Assembly: GCF_014274465.1 (NCBI RefSeq)
Contig: NZ_CP060394.1
Span: 1,364,001 to 1,428,000, forward strand
DNA length: 64,000 nt
Direction of reading: 5' to 3'
Source: Alloacidobacterium dinghuense
GTDB taxonomy: Bacteria > Acidobacteriota > Terriglobia > Terriglobales > Acidobacteriaceae
The notes under the pieces are model-generated. The model searched no databases. It saw nothing but the letters and a program-made list of their open reading frames with translations, and was not told the DNA's origin. Positions 50,741 to 59,419 of the stretch are shown in pieces (the first letter of the stretch is position 1; each line of letters starts with the position of its first letter). A program made the translations under genes and the position numbers.

Positions 50741-52423
50741 ATGATATCGGGACCAAATGCAAAAGCATGCACCGTGTGGAGCCGAGCGCAAAGGATCATC
50801 TGCGGCGTAGTGGTGCTGGCATTGGGAATTACGGCTGCCGGTCAACAACCAGCCAAGCCTGACCAGTTAGAAGACCAGGTACAGGAACTCAAGCAGGAAT
50901 ACGAGGCTACCACGCAGGCGCTTTCCCTGCGCATTGCGGCTCTCGAACAGCAGCTCGAAAAACAAAGAGAAGCCGCCAGGGAAAACAAGACCGGAACCAT
51001 TTCCGCGGCAGAACTGGTAGCCGAACAAGCGGCCGGGAAGGTACTGTCGGGAAATTCCAACCAAGTCGGAGCGAAGTTTCAGGGCCAACTCTCCTCAGCG
51101 CCGACCTATGACTTCATTCGCGATGCGGACCAGAGAATAACCAAGCTGCAGCAACAGGTCGGAAGCTTTGAATTTCATGGATATTTTCGCTCCGGTTACG
51201 GACTGAATAGCGAGGGCGGCCAGATGGTCGCGTTTCAGGCTCCTGGAGCTGAAGCAAAATACCGCCTCGGCAACGAGGCTGAAACCTACGCCGAGCTGAT
51301 CTTTGTTGATAACTGGTTGAACCCAGATCGCGACTCCGATAAAGCCTGGGCGAAATGCGAGTTCATGATCGAGGCCAACACCTCGAACTCAGCGAACTCC
51401 GCGAATTTTCCTGATGGCATCGGCAATGATCAGTTTCGTTTCCGCGAAGCCTTCGTCCAGATGGGCAACGTGATCGAGAATCAGCCCAATGCCAAATTCT
51501 GGGCCGGCGAACGTTACTACAGGCGCCAGCACATGGACATCAATGATTTCTACCCCCTGGACGCGAGCGGATACGGCGGGGGAGTGGAGGACCTTGACCT
51601 CAAGTTCGGCAAGTTGGCGCTGGCCTTCCTGAATTCCGCGCGGCCGGACATTACCACGCAATACGGCAATCTCGCGAAGAGCACCATCGATGCTCGCGCC
51701 TATGACATAAAGGGACCCTTGGGACTTTGGGCCATGTGGTTCGATTACGCCACTTCAAAGGGCGGCACGGCGACCGCGGCAAACATCAGCGTGCCTTCCG
51801 GCACCAGGATTCCCACCACCGACGGTTACGCCTTCGGATTCCGGCACCAGAAGCTTGAATGGCATGGCGACGGTTTCCACTCCTTCAGCTTTATGTATGG
51901 AACCGGTGCAGCCAGTAACTTCAGCTCCAACGGGTCTGGAGTGGTAATACCGAATCCTTCCCTTTATCTCGATTCAAGCAAGCAGTTCCTCATCACCGAG
52001 CAGCTGCTGTATCAGCCGAATGACAGGTTCGCGATCTATCCGCAGTTTCTCTATCAGCGGACGACGGATGGTATTCCCCATCACGAGTGGAACGAGTGGG
52101 TGTCGTTCGGAGTCAGACCGGAAGTCTTCTTCACAAAATATCTCTCGCTCGCGGTTGAGGGCGGCTTCGATTACGTAAAGAATCCCAACGTTGCCGGTCA
52201 GAACTTTACAAATGTACTCGGCCCGTATGACGGCTGGCTGCGCAAGATTACATTCGCGCCCCAAATCGGGGCAGGCCGAAAGTATTTCAGCAGACCTGTG
52301 CTGCGCGCCTTTGTCACTTACGCAAACTGGTCGAATGGGCTTAAGGGCTATGTCGGCGGGGTGCCGTTTCAGAACAGAACCAGCGGTTTGACGTTCGGAG
52401 TGCAGTCAGAATCCTGGTGGTAG
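50741..52423 (+). CDS. LamB-like carbohydrate porin
   Basis: 560 residues from ATG 50741. Signal peptide (IICGVVVLALGITAAGQQ), a coiled-coil segment (residues about 30-75: DQLEDQVQELKQEYEATTQA; ALEQQLEKQREAAR) as in periplasmic extensions of carbohydrate-specific porins, and a barrel of maltoporin type (FEFHGYFRSGYGLNSEGGQM; FWAGERYYRRQHMDINDFYP, the second being a strong family motif; YLSLAVEGGFDYV; terminal SESWW). It should form trimeric channels for sugars. Located between the kinase gene and the FucP-like permease gene in the same direction. Confidence 0.9.
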   Translation: MISGPNAKACTVWSRAQRIICGVVVLALGITAAGQQPAKPDQLEDQVQELKQEYEATTQALSLRIAALEQQLEKQREAARENKTGTISAAELVAEQAAGKVLSGNSNQVGAKFQGQLSSAPTYDFIRDADQRITKLQQQVGSFEFHGYFRSGYGLNSEGGQMVAFQAPGAEAKYRLGNEAETYAELIFVDNWLNPDRDSDKAWAKCEFMIEANTSNSANSANFPDGIGNDQFRFREAFVQMGNVIENQPNAKFWAGERYYRRQHMDINDFYPLDASGYGGGVEDLDLKFGKLALAFLNSARPDITTQYGNLAKSTIDARAYDIKGPLGLWAMWFDYATSKGGTATAANISVPSGTRIPTTDGYAFGFRHQKLEWHGDGFHSFSFMYGTGAASNFSSNGSGVVIPNPSLYLDSSKQFLITEQLLYQPNDRFAIYPQFLYQRTTDGIPHHEWNEWVSFGVRPEVFFTKYLSLAVEGGFDYVKNPNVAGQNFTNVLGPYDGWLRKITFAPQIGAGRKYFSRPVLRAFVTYANWSNGLKGYVGGVPFQNRTSGLTFGVQSESWW

Positions 52424-52501
52424 CTTGTGAGCTGAGCGGTTAGCCGGCTCAAACAAATAACCAAGTACAAAGTGGATGAAGGAACGCGCTCGGAGGCAAA
52501 A

Positions 52502-53920
52502 ATGGCATCTCGACCCGTAGCTGCAACTTCTAAAGTAAGCGCCGCGGTAACGCCGAATTATTCAAGGCCCCTGGCGATTGTCGCCAGTCTCTTCTTCATC
52601 ATGGGATTTCTTACCTGTCTGAATGACATCCTGATTCCCCATTTGAAGTCAATTTTCGATCTCAGTTATGCCCGGGCCATGCTGATTCAATTCGCATTTT
52701 TTTCCGCTTATTTCCTCTTTTCGGTGCCATGGACGAAGATCGTAAACAACTTCGGCTATCAGGTCACCATGGTGGTCAGCTTGCTGACGATCGCTCTAGG
52801 AGCTTTTCTATTCATTCCCGCTGCATCCAACGCGTCGTACCTCCTATTCCTCGGCGCGCTGTTAGTACTGGCTGGTGGGATCACTGGTCTTCAGGTTTCG
52901 GCGAATCCCTATGTTGATCTGCTCGGCAAACCTGAAACGGCGTCGAGCCGGCTGGATCTGGTGCAAGCCTTCAACTCGCTTGGAACCACCATCGCTCCGA
53001 AAATCGGAGGCCTTTTGATCCTGAGCGTCGCGCCGCTTGCCGTAGACGAGTTACGCAGGCTTTCGCCAGCTGCTCTTCACTTTTATCGGCTGCAACAGGC
53101 CGCCTCGGTCAAGATGCCCTACACGTTTATCGGCATCACGCTTTTGCTGCTGGCCGTTCTGATCGGCTTCTTGAAGCTGCCCAAGGTGGAAACAATAGCC
53201 GCGGTTCCCGGCCGGGAGGCGAATGACTCAATCTGGTGGCATCCCAATCTAGTCTTCGGCGCGATCGGGATTTTCGCCTATGTTGGTGCAGAAGTCTCAA
53301 TCGGAAGCTTTTTGGTCAGCTACCTTGGCTTACCGGAGATTGCAAACCTGTCGGCTAAGACGGCGGCCGGATATGTTTCCTTCTATTGGGGCAGCGCAAT
53401 GGTTGGTCGCTTTGTAGGTGCGCCGCTTCTCGAACGCTTCAAGCCGGGATATCTGCTGGCGCTTTGTGCTGTAGCGGCGGCGACCTTGGTGATTGCATCA
53501 ATGGCATTGACCGGCCACATCGCCATGTGGACCATCCTCGCAGTCGGCTTCTTTAACTCCATCATGTTTCCGACCATTTTTAGTCTTGGGGAAGCGGAAC
53601 TCGGGCCGCTTTCGGGTACCGGATCAGGGCTGCTCAACGTGGCGATCGTCGGCGGCGCGATTATTCCTGTATTGCAAGGCTTGATTGCCGATCACGCTGG
53701 ACTTCACCACGCTTTTGTTCTGCCGGTGGTTTGCTATCTCTACATCTTGCTTTACGCATTGAAAGGTTCAAAACCGAACAGCGAACGTTGTTTGGTTAGA
53801 GCAGGTTGTGTGATTCTCAGCCGCTCGGCAGCACGCGTGAAGTTCAGCTCGTCAGCGAGCATGAGCGCGGCGTTTTGGAAGCGAACATCGATCGTCGGAA
53901 GCAAGCTCAAGCCTTCCTAG
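52502..53920 (+). CDS. FucP-like sugar:H+ symporter (MFS, FHS family)
   Basis: 472 residues from ATG 52502, which has GGAGG just upstream (ATG 52472 is the longer option). Twelve hydrophobic helices in MFS arrangement, with FHS-family motifs: FLTCLNDILIPHLKSIFDLS, QLxxF-type AFFSAYFLFSVPWTKIV, GLQVSANPYVDLLG, and LVQAFNSLGTTIAPKIGGLL. These transporters import fucose, glucose, galactose or related sugars with protons. The family usually ends soon after YALKGSKPNSER; here about 35 unrelated residues follow (CLVRAGCVILSRSAARVKF), pointing to a lost stop codon. It lies 78 bp after the LamB-like porin gene, forming a sugar-uptake pair. Substrate cannot be fixed. Confidence 0.88.
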   Translation: MASRPVAATSKVSAAVTPNYSRPLAIVASLFFIMGFLTCLNDILIPHLKSIFDLSYARAMLIQFAFFSAYFLFSVPWTKIVNNFGYQVTMVVSLLTIALGAFLFIPAASNASYLLFLGALLVLAGGITGLQVSANPYVDLLGKPETASSRLDLVQAFNSLGTTIAPKIGGLLILSVAPLAVDELRRLSPAALHFYRLQQAASVKMPYTFIGITLLLLAVLIGFLKLPKVETIAAVPGREANDSIWWHPNLVFGAIGIFAYVGAEVSIGSFLVSYLGLPEIANLSAKTAAGYVSFYWGSAMVGRFVGAPLLERFKPGYLLALCAVAAATLVIASMALTGHIAMWTILAVGFFNSIMFPTIFSLGEAELGPLSGTGSGLLNVAIVGGAIIPVLQGLIADHAGLHHAFVLPVVCYLYILLYALKGSKPNSERCLVRAGCVILSRSAARVKFSSSASMSAAFWKRTSIVGSKLKPS

Positions 53921-54331
53921 TTGAAATTCGGCGGCACTGCTTTGGCCGGCGGTCTGCGATGAATCGTCTTTGCTTGCTGTCCTTTTCGCCTTCGAATGAC
54001 TGCATAAATTGGGCGCTGATTCATGCCGAGACTGTATAAGCATACCCAGCACTATCTCTCTTCGGAGAATCCTTCCTTGTGTTCCTGTTATGTCGCTAAA
54101 CTCATAATGTTTGGCAAGCCGCATCCGCTAGATTGGAGATTGCGGATACCAGTCACTAACCTGTGAAGCCGCTTCTATTTAATAAGCGGGTCGAAAATGG
54201 GAAGAACGGACAGGCAAATCAAGAAAATTCGGCCAAGGAAATTGAAGGGATTTTCCCCCTGAAATTCGAATGGCTCAGCCAATAGTGTCGTTGACTGAGC
54301 CGTTTAGGGACTTATATCCGTACGTCACGCA
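53921..54331. other. Non-coding gap between convergent genes
   Basis: 411 bp between the permease (plus strand) and the tadG-like gene (minus strand). A short frame around 53806-54039 has no family resemblance. The hairpin at 54272-54301 lies at its right end. Nothing else recognised. Confidence 0.45.
54272..54301 (-). terminator. Hairpin downstream of the tad genes
   Basis: GGCTCAGCCAA and TTGACTGAGCC form an 11-bp stem with one mismatch and an 8-nt loop, starting 30 bp beyond the tadG-like stop codon. The tract that follows on the minus strand is only moderately U-rich, so termination efficiency is uncertain. Confidence 0.5.
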
Positions 54332-55921
54332 TCAACTGGATGGGAATGAGCTGTTCGGGATCAACCGCGCGACGGTTAATTGTCCTGCGATCTGGTTGAA
54401 GATCAAGTTCATGGAATTGACCGACTTGCCCGCCGGACAGTTACTCGTTGTGCCGCTCTGGTTGTCATCCGTGTAGAAAGTTGCGGCAGACGAAGCCATT
54501 TGGGACATTGTGTAGCAGGGGGATGCGTAACTGGTGCCGGTGTCCGTCGTGCATCCGCTGGACTGCGAGCCGTAAGCCACCGAGTAGACCTTGGTGCCGT
54601 GAGAGGTAGCATACTGAGCGGCCAGGACTGCCTGCTGGCATTCGTTGTTGTACGAGGGGTACAGATATGTAGGGTACGCAGCGTTGCTTCCGTTACTTAC
54701 GGCTACCGTGGTGCTTTGGTTGCCGGTGGCCATCTGGCTCGAACTAGAGGTTGCTGCGCCATCGCTGACGATAATCATCACATTCTGGGAACCCGCATTC
54801 GCCGCGAGTGCAGCCTCAGCGGTGAGCGCTGCCTGCGCCGCGTAGATAACGCCAGCGTAATAAGTTCCTTCTCCGGAGGGTCCGGCCATACCAGTGCAAC
54901 CACTCTTTCCTCCGGCAGCCAATACGATGTCGGAGGCGCTCGTGCCGGTGCTGTTCAGCGACGTCGCAGAATTCGAGGTGCGGTAATCACTCACGAAGCC
55001 GTTTGCATCGCCGATACCATAGGAGTCTTCATAGGTCATCGGGGTGGTTGTCGTCGTTGTTTTCCCATTGCTCGTTGTGTATGTCAGGTACGGCATCGTG
55101 GTCATCGACGATGCGCCTACCGCAGGGAAGGTGTACACGTGTGGTGTGGCACTTCCGGATCCGCAATCGTATTGGTTCCCAGCTGATGCGGCTGTAAAGT
55201 TTGGGAACGAGAAGAGGGCGACACGGTCGAGCGAGTTGGGATAGTTCTGATTTGTGGTGCTGCCACCACAGCCCTTTGCAGCACATGGCGAGAGGTCCTG
55301 GAGGAAAGTCTGGACACCGTTCAGGGCGCATTGCAATCTCGACACGTTGCCGCAGTTCGAGTCCTTATTCGAAGTCATTGACTGCGTTGTGTCGACGATA
55401 ATCGCTACGTTGTACGAAGCGTTCGCCGAGCCCCGCATGAGCGCCGTACCGGTTGCGGACATGTTGATCGTCGAGAAGCCGAAGAGCTTCATAAACGTTG
55501 TTGGCACGCTTGCTGTCTGCGTGACCTGGATTGCGTTTGCAGTGTTGGTTCCGACGCCTGTGCTGACACAGGGTACTCCTGCCCCTATCGCCGCTGTTAT
55601 GCACCCCAACGTGTAGGTCGCGTTTGTGACATTCATATTTGCGTAGTAGTTATTCTGCCCTGACTGCGCGCTGTACGCCTTTGCATTGTTGACCGCCTGA
55701 TTGACCGTGCTCGTATTCGAGGGAAGTCCCTGGGCTCCTGCTAAGGCTGCAGCGTTCGTCGAATTCACGAGCTGGCGATAGCTGAAATAGGCACGGCCGA
55801 CGTCGGTCACCATACCGGCAAATCCCAGAAGGGTGACCATCATGAAGGCTATGATCGGGATCATCTGGCCGCGCTGATCTTTGTACGCATGGCGGAAGAA
55901 GGACTTGCTTTTCCGGGTCAT
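54332..55921 (-). CDS. TadG-like pilus-assembly protein with VWA domain
   Basis: 529 residues from ATG 55921; the longer frame reaches back into the upstream gene and is not needed because the ATG overlaps that gene's TGA. N-terminal pilin-like helix (QRGQMIPIIAFMMVTLLGFA GMV, a Flp/TadE/G-type segment) followed by a VWA domain starting NVAIIVDTTQSM, with DxTxS in place of the MIDAS DxSxS. The rest is low-complexity Ser/Thr/Gly/Asn-rich, with SDGAATSSSS and several Cys pairs. TadG is a minor pseudopilin of tight-adherence pili. Translationally coupled to tadE-like 55918-56481. No other tad genes are in the window. Confidence 0.8.
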   Translation of the reverse strand: MTRKSKSFFRHAYKDQRGQMIPIIAFMMVTLLGFAGMVTDVGRAYFSYRQLVNSTNAAALAGAQGLPSNTSTVNQAVNNAKAYSAQSGQNNYYANMNVTNATYTLGCITAAIGAGVPCVSTGVGTNTANAIQVTQTASVPTTFMKLFGFSTINMSATGTALMRGSANASYNVAIIVDTTQSMTSNKDSNCGNVSRLQCALNGVQTFLQDLSPCAAKGCGGSTTNQNYPNSLDRVALFSFPNFTAASAGNQYDCGSGSATPHVYTFPAVGASSMTTMPYLTYTTSNGKTTTTTTPMTYEDSYGIGDANGFVSDYRTSNSATSLNSTGTSASDIVLAAGGKSGCTGMAGPSGEGTYYAGVIYAAQAALTAEAALAANAGSQNVMIIVSDGAATSSSSQMATGNQSTTVAVSNGSNAAYPTYLYPSYNNECQQAVLAAQYATSHGTKVYSVAYGSQSSGCTTDTGTSYASPCYTMSQMASSAATFYTDDNQSGTTSNCPAGKSVNSMNLIFNQIAGQLTVARLIPNSSFPSS

Positions 55922-56481
55922 TGGACAATCTCCGTCATCTGCACTCCAAGGTTGCAACCGGACCAATAGTTGTGTCCGTAAACCTGGAGGCTGCAGGGAT
56001 ACGTGACCGTCATTTGGGCTGGCTGGCCAGCCACCAGATTTCCTGCGGCACCGGTTGTGGTACTGCTGCTGCTGCAACTGGCCGCGCTGAGACCGCTGTA
56101 CGAACCGCTCGACGGGTACGAAGTTCCGTTCAAGACAAAACTGAATTTGAGGCTCGCCGAGTTAAGGTTCGGAGCAGCGTTGGCAAACGCGCCAGCAGCG
56201 TCCTTGCATGGGTCGGTCGTGTTGTTACGATCGATCCCAAGGTATTGCGCACCGGTGCTTACCGCACTTGTCATCGTCAGGTAGTTGCTGATCGCGATTC
56301 CGAAGATCGCCATGCCGGTTACGATGAGAAGCAGGACTGGCAGAGAGAGCGCGAACTCAAGTAGCGACTGCCCTTCGTCTTTTTCTGCACGAAGGCGCGC
56401 TCGGAGTCGATCAACAAGGAAGCTTGATTGGATATTCACTCCCGAAGACGCAATGTGAGATGTGTTGTTCATGTACACCAC
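55918..56481 (-). CDS. TadE-like pseudopilin
   Basis: 187 residues (GTG 56481; ATG 56472 also fits). The segment DEGQSLLEFALSLPVLLLIV TGMAIFGI, at residues about 36-62, is the TadE signature: the Glu of the GxxxxEF pilin motif followed by a hydrophobic helix. The C-terminal part is Ser/Thr/Ala-rich with Cys residues. TadE is a minor pseudopilin processed by a prepilin peptidase. The gene stop overlaps the tadG-like ATG by 4 bp, so the two are co-translated. Confidence 0.85.
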   Translation of the reverse strand: MVYMNNTSHIASSGVNIQSSFLVDRLRARLRAEKDEGQSLLEFALSLPVLLLIVTGMAIFGIAISNYLTMTSAVSTGAQYLGIDRNNTTDPCKDAAGAFANAAPNLNSASLKFSFVLNGTSYPSSGSYSGLSAASCSSSSTTTGAAGNLVAGQPAQMTVTYPCSLQVYGHNYWSGCNLGVQMTEIVQ

Positions 56482-56784
56482 AGTCTGAGGGGAGATTTTT
56501 CATTGAGTAGTATCTGTTATATTGTTGGTTCCACAAAAGTTCAATCAAACAAGAGTTACATCCTTCGGTGCAACAAGTTATTACTTTCGTAAGAAAGCGG
56601 GCGCCGTCTTTGCCTAGCTACGCTTTTGACTATTCGCGATTCTCCAGCACTGAAATCATCAACTTACTAACTGTCGAAGTGGACTTAGACTGCGGCTTTT
56701 GGTGATGATGCTTCCGGAGGGTAATTACTTCGCAGGCATTTGTTACTTTGGGTTCTTCATAGCCAAGTTAGCTTGGGATAGTAC

Positions 56785-56885
56785 CCCCCCATCTTCTGCA
56801 AATTCCTCATTCTGCAGATACTTAGCCAGTATTTTGGAGAGATTGGCTTCTAAAGTATTGTATTTAATGTGGTTAGGCGTTCTGG
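56785..56885. repeat. Intergenic repeat, copy 1
   Basis: Common core with copies 2 and 3: aaattcctcattc-gcag-tacttagcc, then tct-aa-tatt-tatttaatg, then gttaggc. The minus strand of this copy still encodes a short protein-like stretch (NHIKYNTLEANLSKILAKYL, QNEEFAED), suggesting the repeat derives from a gene fragment. Confidence 0.7.
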
Positions 56886-56944
56886 TGGTTTGGGGAAGTT
56901 GTCCCCCTTCTGGCTGGATCAGTTTGAGAAGCAGCGGAAAGCCC

Positions 56945-56998
56945 GGGGCTAAAAGCCCCCTTTTGGTTGAGGTCCTAACGCGGGGCTGAAAGCCCCGC
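56945..56998 (+). terminator. Two adjacent GC-rich hairpins
   Basis: GGGGCT-aaa-AGCCCC at 56945-56959, followed by cttttgg, resembles a plus-strand intrinsic terminator. A second hairpin, GCGGGGCT-gaa-AGCCCCGC, lies at 56980-56998. Neither follows a plus-strand gene directly, so they look like dispersed REP-like units instead of terminators of a particular gene. Confidence 0.45.
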
Positions 56999-57064
56999 TC
57001 TTTCACCCCCGCCCTGCTTTCGCAGGACAAACGGTCCAACCCAAGCCTCCGTCAAAAGGGAATC

Positions 57065-57165
57065 ATCACTCCCATTGTTTGCTAAATTCCTCATTCAGCA
57101 GGTACTTAGCCAGCATTGAGGAGTGATTGGTTTCTAAATTATTCTATTTAATGCCGTTAGGCTCT
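57065..57165. repeat. Intergenic repeat, copy 2
   Basis: Core aaattcctcattcagcaggtac is continued by ttagccagca and later tctaaattattctatttaat. It shares most positions with copy 3 at 57300-57400. The potential reading frame carries a stop (IK*NNLE), so the coding potential seen in copy 1 is lost. Confidence 0.7.
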
Positions 57166-57225
57166 CTCGGGTGAGCGGTAAGACTAGTTCTCCCCGGTTC
57201 TCGGCGGGTTGAAGTTTGCGGTTTC

Positions 57226-57258
57226 CCACCCTATCGCAAACTACGCGATAGGATGGGG
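57226..57258. repeat. Long imperfect hairpin, acidobacterial REP-like
   Basis: CCCACCCTATCGC at 57226-57238 pairs with GCGATAGGATGGG at 57246-57258 (12 of 13 positions) around a 7-nt loop, followed by gcaccc. I recall this hairpin type as a dispersed intergenic repeat in acidobacterial genomes. Confidence 0.6.
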
Positions 57259-57299
57259 CACCCTTTTTTCGTGCTGTCCGATTGTCTTGGGGAAGGTGG

Positions 57300-57400
57300 C
57301 CCCCCATTTTCTGTTAAATTCTTCATTCAGCAGGTACTTAGCCCACATTGAGGGCGAGATCTCCCGCTAAATTATTCTATTTAATGTGGTTAGGCCGTTG
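57300..57400. repeat. Intergenic repeat, copy 3
   Basis: Same core as copies 1 and 2 (ttcattcagcaggtacttag, then taaattattctatttaatg and tggttagg). The copies are spaced 280 and 235 bp apart, each followed by GC-rich sequence of different content. Confidence 0.7.
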
Positions 57401-57659
57401 CGGGCTGTTGGGTTAGCGGTTCTGTAGCCGTGAATTTCTGCCGTCTATTTCCACTTTAGCATTTTCGGGCATAATTCCCCGCAGATGTGCTGATGGACTA
57501 AGTATTTTAGAATCAGATGCCTAGATTGGTTTAGGGCCGAGCGGGGTCTTGACAACTTTTTCACGCGAGGATTTCCTTGGGTCGTAGAAAACGATCCGGT
57601 ATCCCGTCCTTTGCGATGGCGTTGTGCAAAGGATGAGTATTCGGCACAGCAAAGAGACA

Positions 57660-58103
57660 TTAGCGCAGGGTTATATCGCGGAGGAGCATGCTGCTTACCA
57701 CGCGCGCATTCTCCACGCGCTTGTCGATAACCTTCTGCTCGGCGCTTTTGTCGCCATACTGCTTCATGCGGAGGTCATAGACTTTGTCTGCGAGACCATC
57801 CAGGGCGGCCATGTTTTTGTACGTTAACGTAAAGCCGAAGTCCCAGTCGTCAGGGCCGGAAGAAGTGGTGTTCAGGAAGGTGGAATAGCCCTGAATCAGA
57901 CCGGAGCTTTTTTCCGATTCCCAGATGGGTATGACGTTCTTTTTCACGTCTTCCATGAATGCGTTGAAATGGCCGGGCAATACGTGGATCAACACCACGC
58001 GTGTTACCTCTCCCTCGGTGTATGGAACCTGCGCAGGTGCCGTGGATAGAGCCGCGAGTGAGAAACAAAGAACCGCGACTGCGGATAGAATTACCTTCTT
58101 CAT
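57660..58103 (-). CDS. Small secreted protein, NIPSNAP/dimeric alpha-beta-barrel-like
   Basis: 147 residues from ATG 58103 (the frame upstream to 58202 lacks family character and the signal peptide begins here). Signal peptide MKKVILSAVAVLCFSLAALS to APAQ. The mature part (TRVVLIHVLPGHFNAFMEDV KKNVIPIWESEKSSGLIQGY, then DWDFGFTLTYKNMAALDGLA) has the strand-helix-strand pattern of ferredoxin-like alpha-beta-barrel proteins. Its Shine-Dalgarno (aaggagaaagtgc) is good. Function unknown. Confidence 0.75.
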   Translation of the reverse strand: MKKVILSAVAVLCFSLAALSTAPAQVPYTEGEVTRVVLIHVLPGHFNAFMEDVKKNVIPIWESEKSSGLIQGYSTFLNTTSSGPDDWDFGFTLTYKNMAALDGLADKVYDLRMKQYGDKSAEQKVIDKRVENARVVSSMLLRDITLR

Positions 58104-58284
58104 TGCACTTTCTCCTTGCAAGACCGGAATCTTCGTAGAGAGAAGATTTCGGTCGTTATTTTGCGGGGGCTGAAGTCTATACCCTTCAAGGAGTTCAAGC
58201 ACAGTTCTGCTTTTGGACTAAGCCTGTGCGCAGGATTTGCGTGGCGGACTTTAGTCCAAAAGCTTAAACAAGCAAATTGAGTTG

Positions 58285-59409
58285 CTACTTATTCTGAGCG
58301 TTCTGAGAGGGTGCGGTTCCGGCTTCGGGGAAAGCGCCTGCGGACAGTTGGGCCTGCTGGAGGATGCGGTATCCATCGCGCGTTCGCACGTGGTACTTCT
58401 GCATGTTCTTGCCTACCAGTTTTACCGTGATTGCGCGCCAGCCGCGATTGGGATTGGGTTGCGGGTAGTAGCTGAGGGCGTAGAGATGGGCGAGGTCTTC
58501 ACGGATGGATGAGAAGGCATCCGTTTCGTCTTTCCAGCTTCTGGCAAAATAGGCTTTTCCGCCGGTGGCCTTGCTCATGCGCTCGAAGACCGCCTCCGAA
58601 ACCTGATCGGCCTGAGCCTGCTGGGTACTGATCATATAAATGATCGTTCCGGTTGACTGGGCCAACTCTGCGACATCTTCCGGAGGCACTGAACTGGCGT
58701 TGTCAGGGCCATTCGAGAAGACGACGATTACTTTTCGTCCCTTCAGCGGAGCCGCATCTTTCACGGTGAGGAGAAGACTGTTGTAGAGAGCAGCATCGTC
58801 TCCAGCCACGCTGCTGCGCACTCCGCGCAGGACAGTGGGCCGGTCACCGGTGAGCGGCGCGGCGCGGGAAAGGTCGCGACTATAGGAGTAGAAGGCCAGC
58901 TTGCTGACACCATCCAAAGAACGGATGAAATCGGCGATGGCATCCTGGGCAAAGACAAATCCCCGGTACATGTAATTGCTGGTGTCAAAAAGGATAAAGA
59001 CGTTCGATCCCGCGAAAGCGCTGGATCCGGTGAAGTGAACGTCCGGAGCTTTCGGCGTCACGCTGGAAGAAGCTGGATCAGGCTGGCTTGAATCCGCTAT
59101 GACTTGTCCGGCGGCGCCGGGCGTCTGCGGCCTTGTCGTGGGTTCGTTGCCTTCTTCGAAGGTAGAGATGGTTTCGGGTATTTTGTCTTCTGTAACCGAG
59201 AAGTCTTCTGGACGCAGGCCACTCACGTAGTTTCCTTTGCGGTCCGTGACGGCCACATTCAACTGCACCAGGACAACGTTTACGTGAATGGACGATGAGT
59301 CTTCCTGAGCAGCGGTCCAGGCGCCTCTACTTAAAAGAACCCCTGAAAGGACCCAAAAGACCAGGAGGAATATTCTGACCATAACCCTTTGATCGCGTTC
59401 TGCTCTCAT
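58285..59409 (-). CDS. VWA domain protein, 'VWFA-related Acidobacterial domain' type
   Basis: 374 residues from ATG 59409 (ATG 59382, at the signal peptide MVRIFLLVFWVLSGVLLSRG, is a good alternative). After the signal: an N-terminal beta domain with the family signature VNVVLVQLNVAVTDRKGNYV SGLRPEDFSVTED, a Pro/Ser linker, then a VWA domain (NVFILFDTSNYMYRGF; RKVIVVFSNGPDNAS; GGKAYFARSW) and the final strand LSYYPQPNPNRGWRAITVKL. The MIDAS motif reads D-T-S-N-Y, so its last Ser is replaced by Tyr and metal binding may be lost. The family is particular to acidobacteria; function unknown. It lies 10 bp after the 1,042-residue secreted protein gene. Confidence 0.9.
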   Translation of the reverse strand: MRAERDQRVMVRIFLLVFWVLSGVLLSRGAWTAAQEDSSSIHVNVVLVQLNVAVTDRKGNYVSGLRPEDFSVTEDKIPETISTFEEGNEPTTRPQTPGAAGQVIADSSQPDPASSSVTPKAPDVHFTGSSAFAGSNVFILFDTSNYMYRGFVFAQDAIADFIRSLDGVSKLAFYSYSRDLSRAAPLTGDRPTVLRGVRSSVAGDDAALYNSLLLTVKDAAPLKGRKVIVVFSNGPDNASSVPPEDVAELAQSTGTIIYMISTQQAQADQVSEAVFERMSKATGGKAYFARSWKDETDAFSSIREDLAHLYALSYYPQPNPNRGWRAITVKLVGKNMQKYHVRTRDGYRILQQAQLSAGAFPEAGTAPSQNAQNK

Positions 59410-59419
59410 TGCTCAGCCT

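Larger units (their letters stand above)
56482..57659. other. 1.2 kb intergenic region rich in repeats and hairpins
   Basis: No gene supported; minus-strand frames at 56743-57039 and 57445-57660 are made of repeat sequence or lack family resemblance. It contains three diverged copies of a roughly 100-bp repeat and at least three hairpins, each listed separately. The left end is the promoter region of the tadE-like gene. Confidence 0.6.

Noticed and set aside
54380-55186. 268-codon plus-strand frame opposite the tadG-like gene
   Set aside because: Low-complexity shadow of the Ser/Thr-rich VWA gene; no recognisable protein.
57445-57660. 71-codon minus-strand frame next to the secreted protein gene
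   Set aside because: No family resemblance; lies within a repeat-rich non-coding block.
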